Shown: piece by piece, positions 33,332 through 44,545 of the stretch
Layout: every line of letters starts with the position of its first letter
Numbering within the stretch: position 1 is the stretch's first letter
From: Pestalotiopsis fici W106-1
Taxonomy: Eukaryota > Ascomycota > Sordariomycetes > Amphisphaeriales > Sporocadaceae
Length of the DNA stretch: 64,000 bases
Assembly (NCBI RefSeq): GCF_000516985.1
Contig: NW_006917099.1
Coordinates: 1,442,685-1,506,684 of the forward strand
Reading direction: 5' to 3'
Translations under genes and position numbers: made by a program
Notes under the pieces: generated by a model
Told to the model about the DNA's origin: nothing
The model's input: the letters and a program-made list of their open reading frames with translations, nothing else
Database searches by the model: none

Positions 33332-34543
33332 GATGATGTCGTAGATGCTGGTGTGGAAGGATTTGCGAGGTCGTTGAAGAAGAGTCAAAGAATGTGAAGT
33401 GGTTGTGATGAGGGATACCGGTAATGCAAGTGCAGTGGCATTTGCTAGGCAGCTGCACTGGCTCGATCTTCTTCGCCTTTGGATAGGTAAGTAATTGAAA
33501 CCGGCTGCTGCCTCGAGAAGGCAAGAAAAGGCGTCGATCGAGAGGAGGAAAACAATCCCAGGCTTGACTTGGATAGTTGCAAGTGGAAGGCTGTCATTTG
33601 CTGAGACGCAAAGACTGACGAACCAGAGGCAAGTACGCAAACGCCAGCGCGTGACTTCCTGTTTCAGTCGAGAAAGTTCGTTTGCTTAGTAGTCTATCAC
33701 ATTGAATTTTGCTTGCTGTAGATAGTGCACATTCCGTTACGATGGTCAAGCAACCGCAGCACTTGACAAAACAAACTTGTGTGAACCCGAGCAAGGTAGA
33801 ATCATTCGCCTTGAGATAGGACAGATGAAATACAAATTGTCTGTTTCTATACTGTTTGCATCTACCAAAACTAAGTATACAGCAAAGCATAGATTTCACT
33901 TCACTACGGCCGACTTCTGCTTTTTGCTCTCGGCAGTTTCCTTCCAACACTTTCGAAACCAAGTCAACAGCCCCCAACGTCATGTGGTGCTTGACACTGA
34001 TGCTTTGATATTCAACTTTTAGATCACTCTCATTGTGAAAATTCTGAAAAATAAGCGTCTTTTTCTTTTCTGGGTAGAATATGCAGTATGGCTATAATAT
34101 GTCATGTTCGCAGCAAACAATTAGAGTCGCAATGCTGGTGCTGCAGTCGATGGCAATGAAGCATTGAGCAACCTCATCTGCACCAAAGGGCGAGTCTACT
34201 TTCAGGCCAACGTTACAAACTTTGAATTTTTTTTCTTCTTTAAATAGCTATCCAATCGTGAGAAATTTAATAGACTTGCACAATATGTGAGTTCGTTATT
34301 CTGGAAAAACAATGTACCATCAGACACTGCCTTTCTACCGTACTATGGTAGTGGATGCCTTGATGAATTGTCGGAGCTAAATTTCCCCTGTACCATGATT
34401 GAACAGCTGGTGACAGTGGTTCGCCCAGCGCTTATCAGTGGGCTAGCTGAACCCAAAGATCCCCTGGCTCAACAATGATCAGCACATGGTAGCAACAGCG
34501 ACACTTTTTGCTGAGTTCCGTCCATTTACCTCCAGAAACAAGC
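33332..34543. other. divergent intergenic region
   Basis: Lies between the start of the BTB gene and the start of the second Zn2Cys6 factor. The 33780-34290 part is AT-rich with homopolymer runs but is not RIP-type sequence. No gene was recognised. Confidence 0.4.
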
Positions 34544-36637
34544 ATGGAAGCTGGGCGAGCGGCTGAGCGCGTAGCTTTTGCTTGCGAAGCTTGTCGCAAG
34601 CGGAAGCGCAAGGTAATGGCACTGCCATTCTTATCGCTGGACCCAAGCTAATGTGGGTGACGACAAGTGCGACGGCATCACTCCCAGTTGTTCTTGGTGC
34701 CTACAAAAGAGTATCGCGTGCCATTATGTCCTTCAAAGACCTAAAAAGTGTGCATCATTCTTGCATTTACGCATGGTAAAATTACTGACTTGTAATACCA
34801 CAGACCAAAGCTCGACTACAATTACGTGAATGGCTTGGAGACTCAGATTGAGCTGTTAAAGGAAGAAGTCTATCGCCTAAAGGGATTGTGCCAGTCCGTA
34901 CCGCAATCGCAGGGCATGCCTGATACATCGGACAATTCATTGCAAGATGGCAACCCTCGCACATCAAAAGACGACTCAGCAATCAATGACGTGAGCTCTC
35001 TCATGTGGCGACTCAAGATTGGGGATAACGGCGAGAGCACCCTCATCGGTCCTTCGGGGAATCACTGCTTCTCGAACACGATTGACGATTCCACTCAAAC
35101 CAATGGTCATGCCACACAAGAAGTGATTTTGAATCAACGCCACGAGATGGATCACACCAGATTGATATTACTGTTCTCCAAGTACATCAACCCAACTTTT
35201 CAATTCCTTGATCAGGAGACGTTGGCAAGCCTCACAAACCACGCGTCGCAGGAGCCCAATTTTCTCGCATGTTCAGTGCTAGCTGCTGGAAGTCTCTACG
35301 CCGAAGAAGTGGAAATCAGAAGCTACGGCAATCATCTTGCATCTAGAATAGAAGCCAAGAGCTTAGAGACTTGTCGACAGTCCCCTAATCTGGCCACCAT
35401 CCAATCTCTGGCAATCATGTGTTGGCGGGAACTGGCCCTCGGCAATGAAAACATGGCATGGATGTACAATTGTAAGTACACTCTCAGACCAAACCTCTCG
35501 CTTCATCACTAAGCAAGGTATGGCAGCCATGGCGTGCAGTCTGTCAATACATTTAGGACTCACTGTCATTTCTCTTCAAGAGCTTCGGCGCGGCGAAATC
35601 CAGGGCAATCATACCCCAGAAATGCCCAAAGACCTACGACAAAGGACAAGGACAATTTGGAGCGTCCTTCTTCTTGATAGAGTCGCTACATCACTGCTAG
35701 GACGACACTGCATCATTCCATGGCGTCGGATAAAGGCGCCATATCTCGTCGAGGTTCTGGGAGCCGCAGCCACAACAGATGAATTGGCGTTTGATTTTCA
35801 GTGCAAGCTGTGGTATTTGCATGACAAACACATGGATAGAATGTGGGTATTGTATCACTTTGACAGAAACAAATTACTGACTTGCAAAGCTACTCGTACG
35901 AGTTCAAGGATCTTGACAAGACTGAACGCTATCGACTGCTCGTCGAAGCGCGCGATGAGCTTCTCTCTTTTCGAACGCAACTGAAAGCTCAATTCGACCA
36001 AAAAGAAGAAAGCGAAACACCAACAATCATCTTTTGTCATATGGCATACCACATGTCACAACTGTTGATACATCGGCCGTACCTAAATGGCCCGATCCAC
36101 GATCATACTCGCCAAATTGTCGACCGAACCACCACACTCGAAGCAGGAAGTATGGTGGATCTAATCCGGAGATATCAAAAGGTTGGCTCTTTTGATAAAG
36201 TGCCGCCATTTGTGGTTCACAGTATACAAACGGCTGCCATAACACTTCTTCTGAATGCGACATCAGAAGAGTCTTCCATGCGAAGCCCCTCCATCCACAG
36301 ATTGCGTACATGTGTGGACGCTTTGGAGTCAATGGGTTCAAGGTGGCTCAGCGCAAAACGTGCCATTACTACCCTGAGGGAGTTGGCTGAGCGATGGAAG
36401 ATTTCCAGGGCGCTACCAATGCGCTACAGTGGCCCTTTGCACCAAGCTGATGTGGCGAGAGCCATTGACAGCGCAGCCATTTCAAGGGTTGGCGATCCCG
36501 GCCACCAAACTGGTTTTGGCGGTTCAACGGCGCCAGCGACACTGGCGATTGATTACTTTGACGTTGCAGACTTGAACATGGCAGAGTCCGGTCTATTTGG
36601 ATCTCCGTACCTGGCCTTTTCGTCAACAGAAGATTAA
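34544..36637 (+). CDS. Zn(II)2Cys6 transcription factor with fungal-specific TF domain
   Basis: Five exons (34544-34612, 34668-34747, 34804-35471, 35518-35842, 35890-36637) encode 629 residues; introns are 46-56 nt. The zinc cluster C-x2-C-x6-C-x6-C-x2-C-x6-C spans residues 14-41 and is split by intron 1 exactly before its third cysteine, a common intron position in this family. A short coiled-coil dimerisation segment follows (about 58-78, L-E-x-Q-I-E-L-L-K-E-E-V-Y-R-L). The fungal-specific TF domain occupies about 145-500, with Q-L-L-I-H-R-P-Y as in NirA-like factors. As the regulator at the left edge of the transporter/nitrilase/ALDH/P450 set, it is the best candidate for their pathway-specific activator (inference). 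Confidence 0.9.
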
Positions 36638-36772
36638 CAAGAACAATGCACAACTCTTGCTGAATCAACTAGCTGCGCCGGTCAATGGAGAGTATCGCTT
36701 CGTATCTATTTCAACTTCAATACTACTACAGAAAATCTTACTAGGATATGAGAGACAGTGGTATATCAGCAT

Positions 36773-38429
36773 CTACAATGCCATCTTCACACGCAGCCTC
36801 TTCCCATACAAATAGAGAGGAATGGTCAACAGTGTTACACCTGCAGTCAGACTACCCCAAGTCACAAAGAATGCCAAAGCACCATGGACGATGTAGTAGT
36901 CGTTGAGTATAAAGGTAAGACCAAACGCAAAAACACTCTTGACCAGCTAAATTCGTTGTACATCAGTGAAGCTCAATTGATACAGGTTGAAATAAGCTTA
37001 CCATGGCCACACCAAAAGCCTCGGCGGTCTTTTCTTCGCATGCATCATTGGTATACGCCACGATGCTGGTGCAGTTCATACCAACACCGAAATTCAAACA
37101 GCCCAGTAATACAGCGGATGCCCACACGGACAAACCACGGTCGAGGACGATTCCCAAACCATAGGATCCGATGGCGGTGGTAATCATGCCGGGAATTAGC
37201 ACGGGAAGCCGAAACTCTGGTTCATAGATGCCACCATTGCGGAAAGCCATCATCCGAGCTAGCAGGTCACAGAGATACCCGCCAAGAATGGTACCAAAGG
37301 CGGACCCGATCAATGGGGGCACGCCAATCAACAATCCCACAGACGTTGCAGACAGGTTGTAGGGCTCGGCCTCAAAGATTTGATCTGCGACTGCGCCTTG
37401 TATAATGGTCCAGCTGAAAGTCACGGACCACATTGCGCACGCCCAAATGATGATTGGATGTCTCAAGAGTCTGAGAGGTGCCACAAGAATGAAAAGTTGA
37501 TGCACCAAGCCATTGCAAGCAGACTTTGGTGGTCGGAGAAATGGTTGCTGTGTCAGCAAGTTTCTCTCCAGGATCTTTTGGTTGGCCCCATCCTTGCGAG
37601 GCGACTCGACATCTTGACCATCTGTAGGGTGGGCTTGCACCATCCCAACCTCCGTGTCGAGCTTTCGGAGCGCTATACTTGATGCATCTGGACGACTCAT
37701 CTCGTGATCATCAACTACATTATTGTTGGGCAATGTCTCGGGCACAAAGAAGACAACAAGGATGAACGCCAAAGCAAACGCTATTGCCAGAATCTTGAAC
37801 GACCATTGCCAGCCAAGGGCAGTAATGATGTAGCTGCTAATGACGGGCGCGACATTGACAGAGACAATGACGGCAAAGTTCCAAATCCCAGCACGTCGGC
37901 CACGCTCATTGACGGGAAAGAGGTCGTTGATGGAGACGGTGCCCGCAAGGGAAAAGAAGCCCCCCATCCCGAGCCCTTGAAATGTGCGGGATGCCAGCAG
38001 CGAACCGTAAGTCTTGGCGAAACCACCCCAGACACAGCTAAACACCAACATGAGGCTAGTAACAAGATAAGCGATGCGCCGACCGTATATCTCCGCCAGA
38101 GGCGCGCAAATGTATGCGCTTACACCAAGCGCCATGATCAATGCCCCATTGAGCAAGGTTACTTGCGTGAGCCCTACGTTGAGGGAGGCTGCGACGAGGC
38201 TGAATCCGGGCACGAGGACAGGGCCGACAACACCAGTAACACTGGCTCCGTAGATGAGGGCCACAAAGTAAAGCTCTTTTCGAAGTCGTGACATATGTAG
38301 GGGGTTCTCGGTCGAGGGAGCTTCCTTGATCATGTTTCGTAAAGGATTTGGCGACGGAGTCTCTGCGAGCGAGACACTGTCCAGCGCTGGCACAGAGCTC
38401 TGATCAACCTGCGTGATTCCAAAGGTCAT
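36773..38429 (-). CDS. MFS transporter (DHA1-like drug:H+ antiporter type)
   Basis: Exons 38429-37002 and 36946-36773 (55-nt intron) give 533 residues; an in-frame ATG at 38546 would lengthen the cytosolic N-terminus by 39. Twelve hydrophobic helices can be counted, six on each side of a charged central loop (about 255-330). The motif-A-like loop after helix 2 reads A-E-I-Y-G-R-R, and the helix 4-5 loop has F-P-V-N-E-R-G-R-R-A-G-I-W. This is typical of the 12-helix DHA1 proton antiporters that export drugs, polyamines or pathway products at the plasma membrane. Its stop lies 135 bp from the stop of the Zn2Cys6 gene (convergent). It is divergent from the nitrilase gene, suggesting a shared promoter. 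Confidence 0.9.
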
Positions 38430-39026
38430 TTTCGTAATTAATTGCGATAATGCGTTTCTCAAGAATTTGTACAACTCAATCTCTGGCTCTGGCCATTTGG
38501 TTCCCGGACTGCCTAGGAGGCCATGGCAAGCTCTTATGCAAGTCACAGCGTGCGATAAGAGCCTAGAAATTATCCCTCATATCCAATTGATCACATCCAG
38601 TCACTCGAAGTAGCTTTCAGTCGAGATCATGCCAGGAGATTGGGGTTATCTTTGAGACTATAGTACGACGCCGCGATATTGGCACATTGCACTGAGCCAT
38701 GATTGGCTGGAATGCTTTCATTAGCGGCGGAACCAAACGAACCGCCATGATAGACAGGGATTGAGGCACGGCTTTGATAACATGATGAAAGCCGACCTCT
38801 ACTACCGATTGCTTCCATTATTGCTTTATTGACATTACGAAACGTAATCTTTCAGTTGAAGTATCTTCAAGTCTCACAGTGATTATATCCTGCATCATCC
38901 CCGGTCATCTCGAATCACTAATTACCCTCCCCCCAACACTAATCCGGTCCTCTTGTATATAGGCTTACGTTCATCATCGTTATTGCATACCTACCTCTTT
39001 GGCCGCAGCGCAGTCGCAAAGAGACT
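38430..39026. promoter_or_regulatory. shared divergent promoter, MFS transporter / nitrilase
   Basis: About 600 bp between two outward-facing start codons. A TATATA at 38956-38961 stands 70 bp before the nitrilase ATG. No coding frame is convincing. If the neighbouring Zn2Cys6 factor governs the set, its operator should be here; I see no unmistakable inverted CGG pair. Confidence 0.45.
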
Positions 39027-40153
39027 ATGGAAGGGTCAACCAAGACGTCAGTCCACGTCGCCGTGACGCAGGCAGAGCCTGTATGGCTCGACCTAGATGC
39101 CACGGTCGAAAAAACATGTGTTCTCATAAACGAAGCGGCGAAAAATGGTGCCGAACTCATTGCGTTTCCCGAATGTTGGATTCCTGGATATCCAGCTTGG
39201 ATATGGTAAGGATACTATGCCCTTCTTGTCCGTCATCAGCATAGCTAATGTGTCTCCATGTGTACTAGGTCACGTCCCGTCGACCCTGAACTCGGCTCGC
39301 TGTATATACGCAATTCCCTCCAAATCGACTCTCCTCAGATGCGCCAGATACAAGAATGCGCAGCCCAAAACAAGATTGTAGTCGTCCTAGGATTTTCCGA
39401 AAACCGGCACCACTCGCTCTACATTTCCCAAGCCATAATCGATGCCGACGGCAAGATCTTGGTCAAGAGGTCCAAGATCAAAGCCACGCACATGGAGCGG
39501 ACGATTTTCGGAGACGCCTTGACCGAGTGTCTCGACGGCGTCGCTGATACGCGGGCCGGTCGTGTCGGCGCGTTGTCGTGCTGGGAACATGCGCAGCCTT
39601 TGCTCAAGTATCACATGTACGCCCAGAGAGAGCAAATACATATTGCGGCGTGGCCGCCTCTGTACCCGGCTGATGGAGACCAGGGACAGTGGTCCATGAC
39701 CAGTGAAGGTGGGACTGTCTATCCGATACACCTGCTCTTATTGAAAATGATTACTAATGTTAAGTTCTGTATTGAAAAGGTGCACAATCCCTCGCTAGAA
39801 CTTATGCTCTCGAATCACAGGCCTTTGTCCTCCATTCTACCGCCGTCATTAGCCTAGCCGGAGTGGATCGCATGAAGACGCAGACGGGAATCGCCATGAG
39901 CGCCCCCGGTGGAGGCTCCTCTGCCGTTTTCGCGCCCGACGGCCGCAAGATATCAACAGATTTACCCGAGACAGAGGAAGGTTTGGTGTATTGCACCCTG
40001 GATCTGAATCTCATTGTCGAGTCGAGAGCATTTCTAGATGTTTGCGGTCATTATAGTAGGCCCGACTTGTTGTGGCTTGGAGTGGATAAGAATGAGAAAG
40101 CCCGAGTGAGGGAAGTGAATGGTCTGGCTCTTGGGCGCGGGGATAGTGAATAA
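39027..40153 (+). CDS. nitrilase (aliphatic/aromatic nitrilase branch of the C-N hydrolase superfamily)
   Basis: Three exons (39027-39205, 39269-39708, 39780-40153) give 330 residues. The Glu-Lys-Cys catalytic triad is complete: E49 in A-F-P-E-C-W, K131 in [13 protein letters not shown] and C164 in L-S-C-W-E-H. The C-W-E-H context is diagnostic for true nitrilases rather than amidases or cyanide hydratases of other branches. The enzyme would convert a nitrile directly to a carboxylic acid plus ammonia and usually forms spiral oligomers in the cytosol. Compared with the well-known fungal nitrilases it has a short C-terminus. Neighbours (transporter, aldehyde dehydrogenase, P450) also act on small acids, aldehydes or oximes. 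Cyanide hydratase activity cannot be fully excluded. Confidence 0.93.
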
Positions 40154-40347
40154 GGATGTGGTGTATTACGAAATGGTCTTTGATTACATGACATCTGCGC
40201 AGCGGTGTCTTGGAAGTCTCAGGTATTTTAAGAACTATAAGAGAGATGTGCTACAGAACTATCTATTAGACCCAAGCAAGTAACATGTGGTGAGTATCAT
40301 TAAATCAGTGCTACACCAATCACCAATAGAAAAGAGATTGACACATG

Positions 40348-41995
40348 CTACTTCCTTGCCCAAATTGCCTGAGCGTTGCACCATCCCTTGATTCCATCCA
40401 ATCCAGATTCGACACCAATGCCACTTTCCTTATGGCCTCCAAATCCGACTTGGGGTCCAACCTCGAAATGAGCATTCACCCAGACGGTGCCAGCTTCGAG
40501 ACGCCGCGCCGTGTTCTCGGCCTGCTTGAGATTGGTGCTCCACACTGAGCCACCGAGACCCATCAGGGACGAGTTTGCGCGGCGCACTACATCTTCCTCA
40601 TCAGACCACTTTAGAAGCGGTACAATCGGGCCAAACTGCTCTTCAACAACGAGGCGCGAATCATCGGGAGGGTTCTCGATAACAGTGGCCGGAAGGAAGA
40701 GGCCATCCTTTGTCTCGGATGAGTCCAGCTCAGCACGATAAGCGACCTTCAAACCTTGCTTTGTGATATCGCTATACAAGTCCAACAGCTTTGCGTGTTG
40801 CATGCTGTTCTGGACAGGGCCAAGTGCGGCCTGAGCATCTGCAGAGCCACCGGTCTTGAGAGTCTTTACAAAATCGACAAAGGCGGCCAGGAAGGCATCA
40901 TATATGTCTTCGTGCACATAAACACGCTTAATGCAAAAGCAGACCTGGCCGGTATGCAATAATGATAGAGTAGCGATCTGAACAAGAGTGACATATTAGC
41001 CGGGTTACATTTACTTGATCATGGAGACGTACCTTGGGGACTGTCGCTGCAATATCGACGTCTGGGTATACGATGGCCACATCATTGCCACCGAGCTCAA
41101 GGGTGAAGCGCTTCAATGTCGGCGCACACGCCGCCGCCACTTTTTTGCCGGTGGCTACTGATCCAGTAAAGCTGATTTTGGCAACACCGGGGTGACCTGT
41201 AAGCATTGGACCAAGGTCCTCTTCGCCGCTGAGTACGTTGAAAACTCCCTTGGGGAAGATTTTGGCGCCCAACTCTCCCAGTTTGAGGGCTGTATAGGGG
41301 CTGTACGGAGAAGGCTTCCAGATAAAAGTGTTTCCAGCCAACAGTGCCGAGACGAGCTTGACGATTCCTAGCAGCATTGGAAAGTTCCAAGGAACGATGC
41401 CGACGCCCACACCCAAGGGAACGTGGCGAAGCACAATTTTCCGCTAGAGTTTGTAACAATCAGCTGCGGCTCAACACAAGAGGATGCAATGACCAAGAAG
41501 AAAGAATCAAAGTGAGTTGTATAACAGACGCACCTCATCGGTATCCTCAATCACTTCTTCGGTCAACCGATACTTGATGACTTCACGGATCTGATGGGAC
41601 AGCAGGAATAGTTCAATTCCAACGGCCTGTGGAGGCTTGCCAGCTTCTTTGCCGAGGAGCTGCGCGAATTCCTGCTGGTTGGCCTCGATAGCCTCGACAA
41701 ACTTGAGCAGGAGACCAGCTCGGTCGTCTTGAGTGAGATCACGCCATGCTGGGAAGGCTGCTTGGGCAGCGGCCACGGCGCGGTCAACGTCGTCCTGTGT
41801 TGAGACGGGCACCTCGGCAAGCTGCTGCTTATCGCTAGGGTTGACCGCTCGACGAGTCTTTTCTGTGGCTGAGAGTTCGTTCCCAATCACATTGTGGAAT
41901 GTCTGAGTTCAATGTATTAGAGATGAAAAGCGCAACAAGGCTGCACCAAAAAAAGGATGACTTACCTCAAAGTCGGCGAGCTTGTAATCCGCCAT
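40348..41995 (-). CDS. NAD(P)-dependent aldehyde dehydrogenase
   Basis: Four exons (41995-41966, 41902-41534, 41443-41033, 40977-40348) join to 479 residues, all introns in phase 0. The catalytic Cys is C283 in G-Q-V-C and the general base Glu is E249 in L-E-L-G-G-N; their spacing of 34 residues is the family standard. P-W-N-F-P (about 151-155) and the G-S-x-x-T-G nucleotide loop are present. It oxidises an aldehyde to an acid with NAD(P)+ in the cytosol. Its stop is 194 bp from that of the nitrilase (convergent). Together these two enzymes could make the same kind of acid from an aldehyde and from a nitrile. The exact substrate is unknown. Confidence 0.93.
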
Positions 41996-43045
41996 ATTTA
42001 CACGCCACTAATGATTTGATCAAATCGAAAATGATTGGGATTTTCAAAAGTAGCCAAAAGCTTTCTAGACAAATGCTCAAGCAAGAATGAAAAATGAGTA
42101 AAGTGAGTAGCGATTAATAAAATTGACAACTTTTTTCGCATCTGGGCATTGAGGTTCTAATCCTTTCCACAGCGCGCCATCACCACAACTGGCTGTAGAT
42201 GCACATGTAGGGAGGTGACTATTTAGGTTTAGTAACGCAAGGGATCAAGTACAGCGACTTGGGGTGAGGCACACTGGAGTACCGCTCCTTCATGTCGAGT
42301 TTGCATCTTGATTGTTATTGGTCGGATTGTGCGTCTCAATGTCCAGTATCTTTACCAACAGCATTCACAAAGTACCCTGCCTGCAGAAGGACTGCATGGT
42401 TGCAACCTCACACGGATGAACTTGCACATTGAGCACCTACAGTGCATATCCCCACATCCGAACCCTTGCTGCTAACAGCGGTGGGTCTTCCGCCTCGCCT
42501 ACTAGGTTAGGTACATGGTATGTTTTTCGTCCTGATACCACATCGTCCTACACTGAAAGGAAAGGCTGTGGGATCAGCTGAAGTCCAATAGGATGCAACG
42601 GCAGCATGCAACGAGCGATCCTGGCAATGCTGACTGCAGCCCGTCACATAACGACGTGATTTTTTTGTTACCAAAACCCATCCAAAGTTGCAGCGTAAAA
42701 ATAGACGAGAGTGTAGGGCTAATTTACTGCCTGCAACTGCTGCTGCAGGCGACGGCCAGATTCAATCATCCGGCCATGCCAGGTAGGTAGGTAATGTAAG
42801 GTACCTAGTAATCACAAGTCTGCAATCTTGACGCAGCAAAACTCTGTACTCTGTAGTTGATGAGGGTTGCCCGCGATCCTTGGACATTGCCGTCTTCCTC
42901 GTGGACAAAGGCAACTCAAAACCCTCTTTATTTACAACTGATTACCTACACAGTGAGACGCTGTCATTTCTTCCGTCTTCTTGGCATATACAAAGACTAC
43001 AAACACGGGAATTCCATCTACTTTGGCCATTTCCAACCTCGAATC
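41996..43045. promoter_or_regulatory. divergent promoter region, ALDH / rhodopsin-domain protein
   Basis: About 1 kb between outward-facing starts. It contains several GGTAGGTA/GGTACCTAG words (42502-42515, 42778-42812), a simple promoter-type repeat. No coding frame was recognised, although an open frame runs upstream in phase with the next gene from 42857. Confidence 0.4.
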
Positions 43046-44326
43046 ATGGCCGCCTCCACCCCAGATTACCCACCGGAATACGTGAACCACGATGATGGTC
43101 CTCGCGTCGTACGCGTCATGACGGCCGTTATCACGCTGGCAACCATCTTCGTGGCACTTCGTTTCGCCGTACGCTTGAGACTTCGAGTCCGCTTTGCGCT
43201 CGACGACTGGGTCGGCTTGGCCTCTCTCCTCGTTGTTTGGGCGGAGTATGTCGACGGCTATCTCTGCATCAAATACGGCGGCGTCGGGCTTCATCTACCT
43301 ATTGCTCTGCAGCGTAAACCGGATGCCTTGAGATACACTTTCATTGTAGGTTGGCCAGGACCTCATCGCCTACCCAAAGTCAAAGCTGACAAGCACATAG
43401 TACATGTTTGCAGGCGAACTTCTCTTCTTCACCGGTCTCGCACTCATCAAGTGGAGTATACTCGCCATGTACTACCGCATTTTCCCGACGCTATTCATGA
43501 AATGGGGATACGCCGTTCTCGGCTCCATGACTGCTGCTTGGTGGGTCGCCGTCATGCTCACGACCGTTTTCCAATGCACGCCCGTTCACAAGTACTGGGA
43601 TCTCGCCACCCCAGGGACCTGTATAAACGCAAACACCTTTTACATCAGCACGAATGGAGTGCCCAACATTGTGATGGATGCCATGATCCTGTGTCTGCCA
43701 ATGCGCGAGGTCTACAAGCTCCACGTGTCGCGTAAACTCAAGCTGGCTATTGGAGCGAATTTCTTGATCGGCTCCCTCGTCATCATAGCTAGTATCATTA
43801 AGCTGTGCGTAATGATACAGCTATATCGAATGGGATCCGATGCCGATGTCACCTGTACGTATCTCGAGCAAGTGTCGTGTGCTTTTACTGAGGCTAATTG
43901 TGAATTCGAATCACAGACTACCTAGCGGATTTGATCATCTGGGTCGAGGTCGAGCCCTGCATGGGCATCATCTCAGCCACCCTTCCTACTCTTCGCCCGC
44001 TGCTCACATTCTTGCTGCATCAAGTAGGGCTCAGTCAGAACTTGTCTGATCGCGCTTCTACGCCTGGCAGGCCATCACTCATCACGTTTGGTCGTGGCAA
44101 CATGCAGAAGAAGAAGAATGGTTACAACACTACCGCAAGCATCGACAACGATCACGATTCCCTCGAAGGCTTGAGCGGCTGGCCCGAGGAGCATCACCGC
44201 ACGGCAACTGCCGCGCCTGGTGACAACAAAGGAGGGGCAATAAACCTTACTAAATATACGCCTGGCTCACAGCAGCACATTAATGTCAGAACTGAGATGG
44301 CATGGACCGAGTCAAATCGGTATTGA
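43046..44326 (+). CDS. seven-helix membrane protein with fungal rhodopsin-like (PTH11-type) domain
   Basis: Exons 43046-43345, 43401-43854 and 43917-44326 give 387 residues. The start at M-A-A-S-T-P was chosen because the domain begins directly after it; an in-frame ATG exists at 42857. Seven hydrophobic segments span about 25-285. Family landmarks are the D-D-W at the end of the first loop, G-x-G-x-H in the second loop, K-W-S-I-L-x-x-Y-Y-R-I-F in helix 3 and C-x(n)-W...C-I in the extracellular part. The cytosolic tail of about 100 residues is polar. No CFEM domain is attached. These proteins are putative GPCR-like receptors of unknown ligand, often found beside metabolic gene sets. Confidence 0.85.
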
Positions 44327-44545
44327 TGCGGTATTATGAACCAGGTGTAGTCTACGGCATAGTACAGCATAATGGAGGGCCGAGAGAAAACTATTGTACA
44401 AATGGCATACAATGTGAATACCAACGCAAATATGGAATCAGAGTGGGAAAGCAAAAAGCTATTTTCTGCTTGTTCAGACATGAAACTCGAAAATATTTTC
44501 GCTATTTAGGGCAGATACAAAGAAACGTTACTCAAACCAAGGTAT

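Noticed and set aside
33332..33640. In-frame N-terminal extension of the BTB protein
   Set aside because: Composition is unlike the rest of the protein and the M-A-S-N-D start directly precedes the BTB fold.
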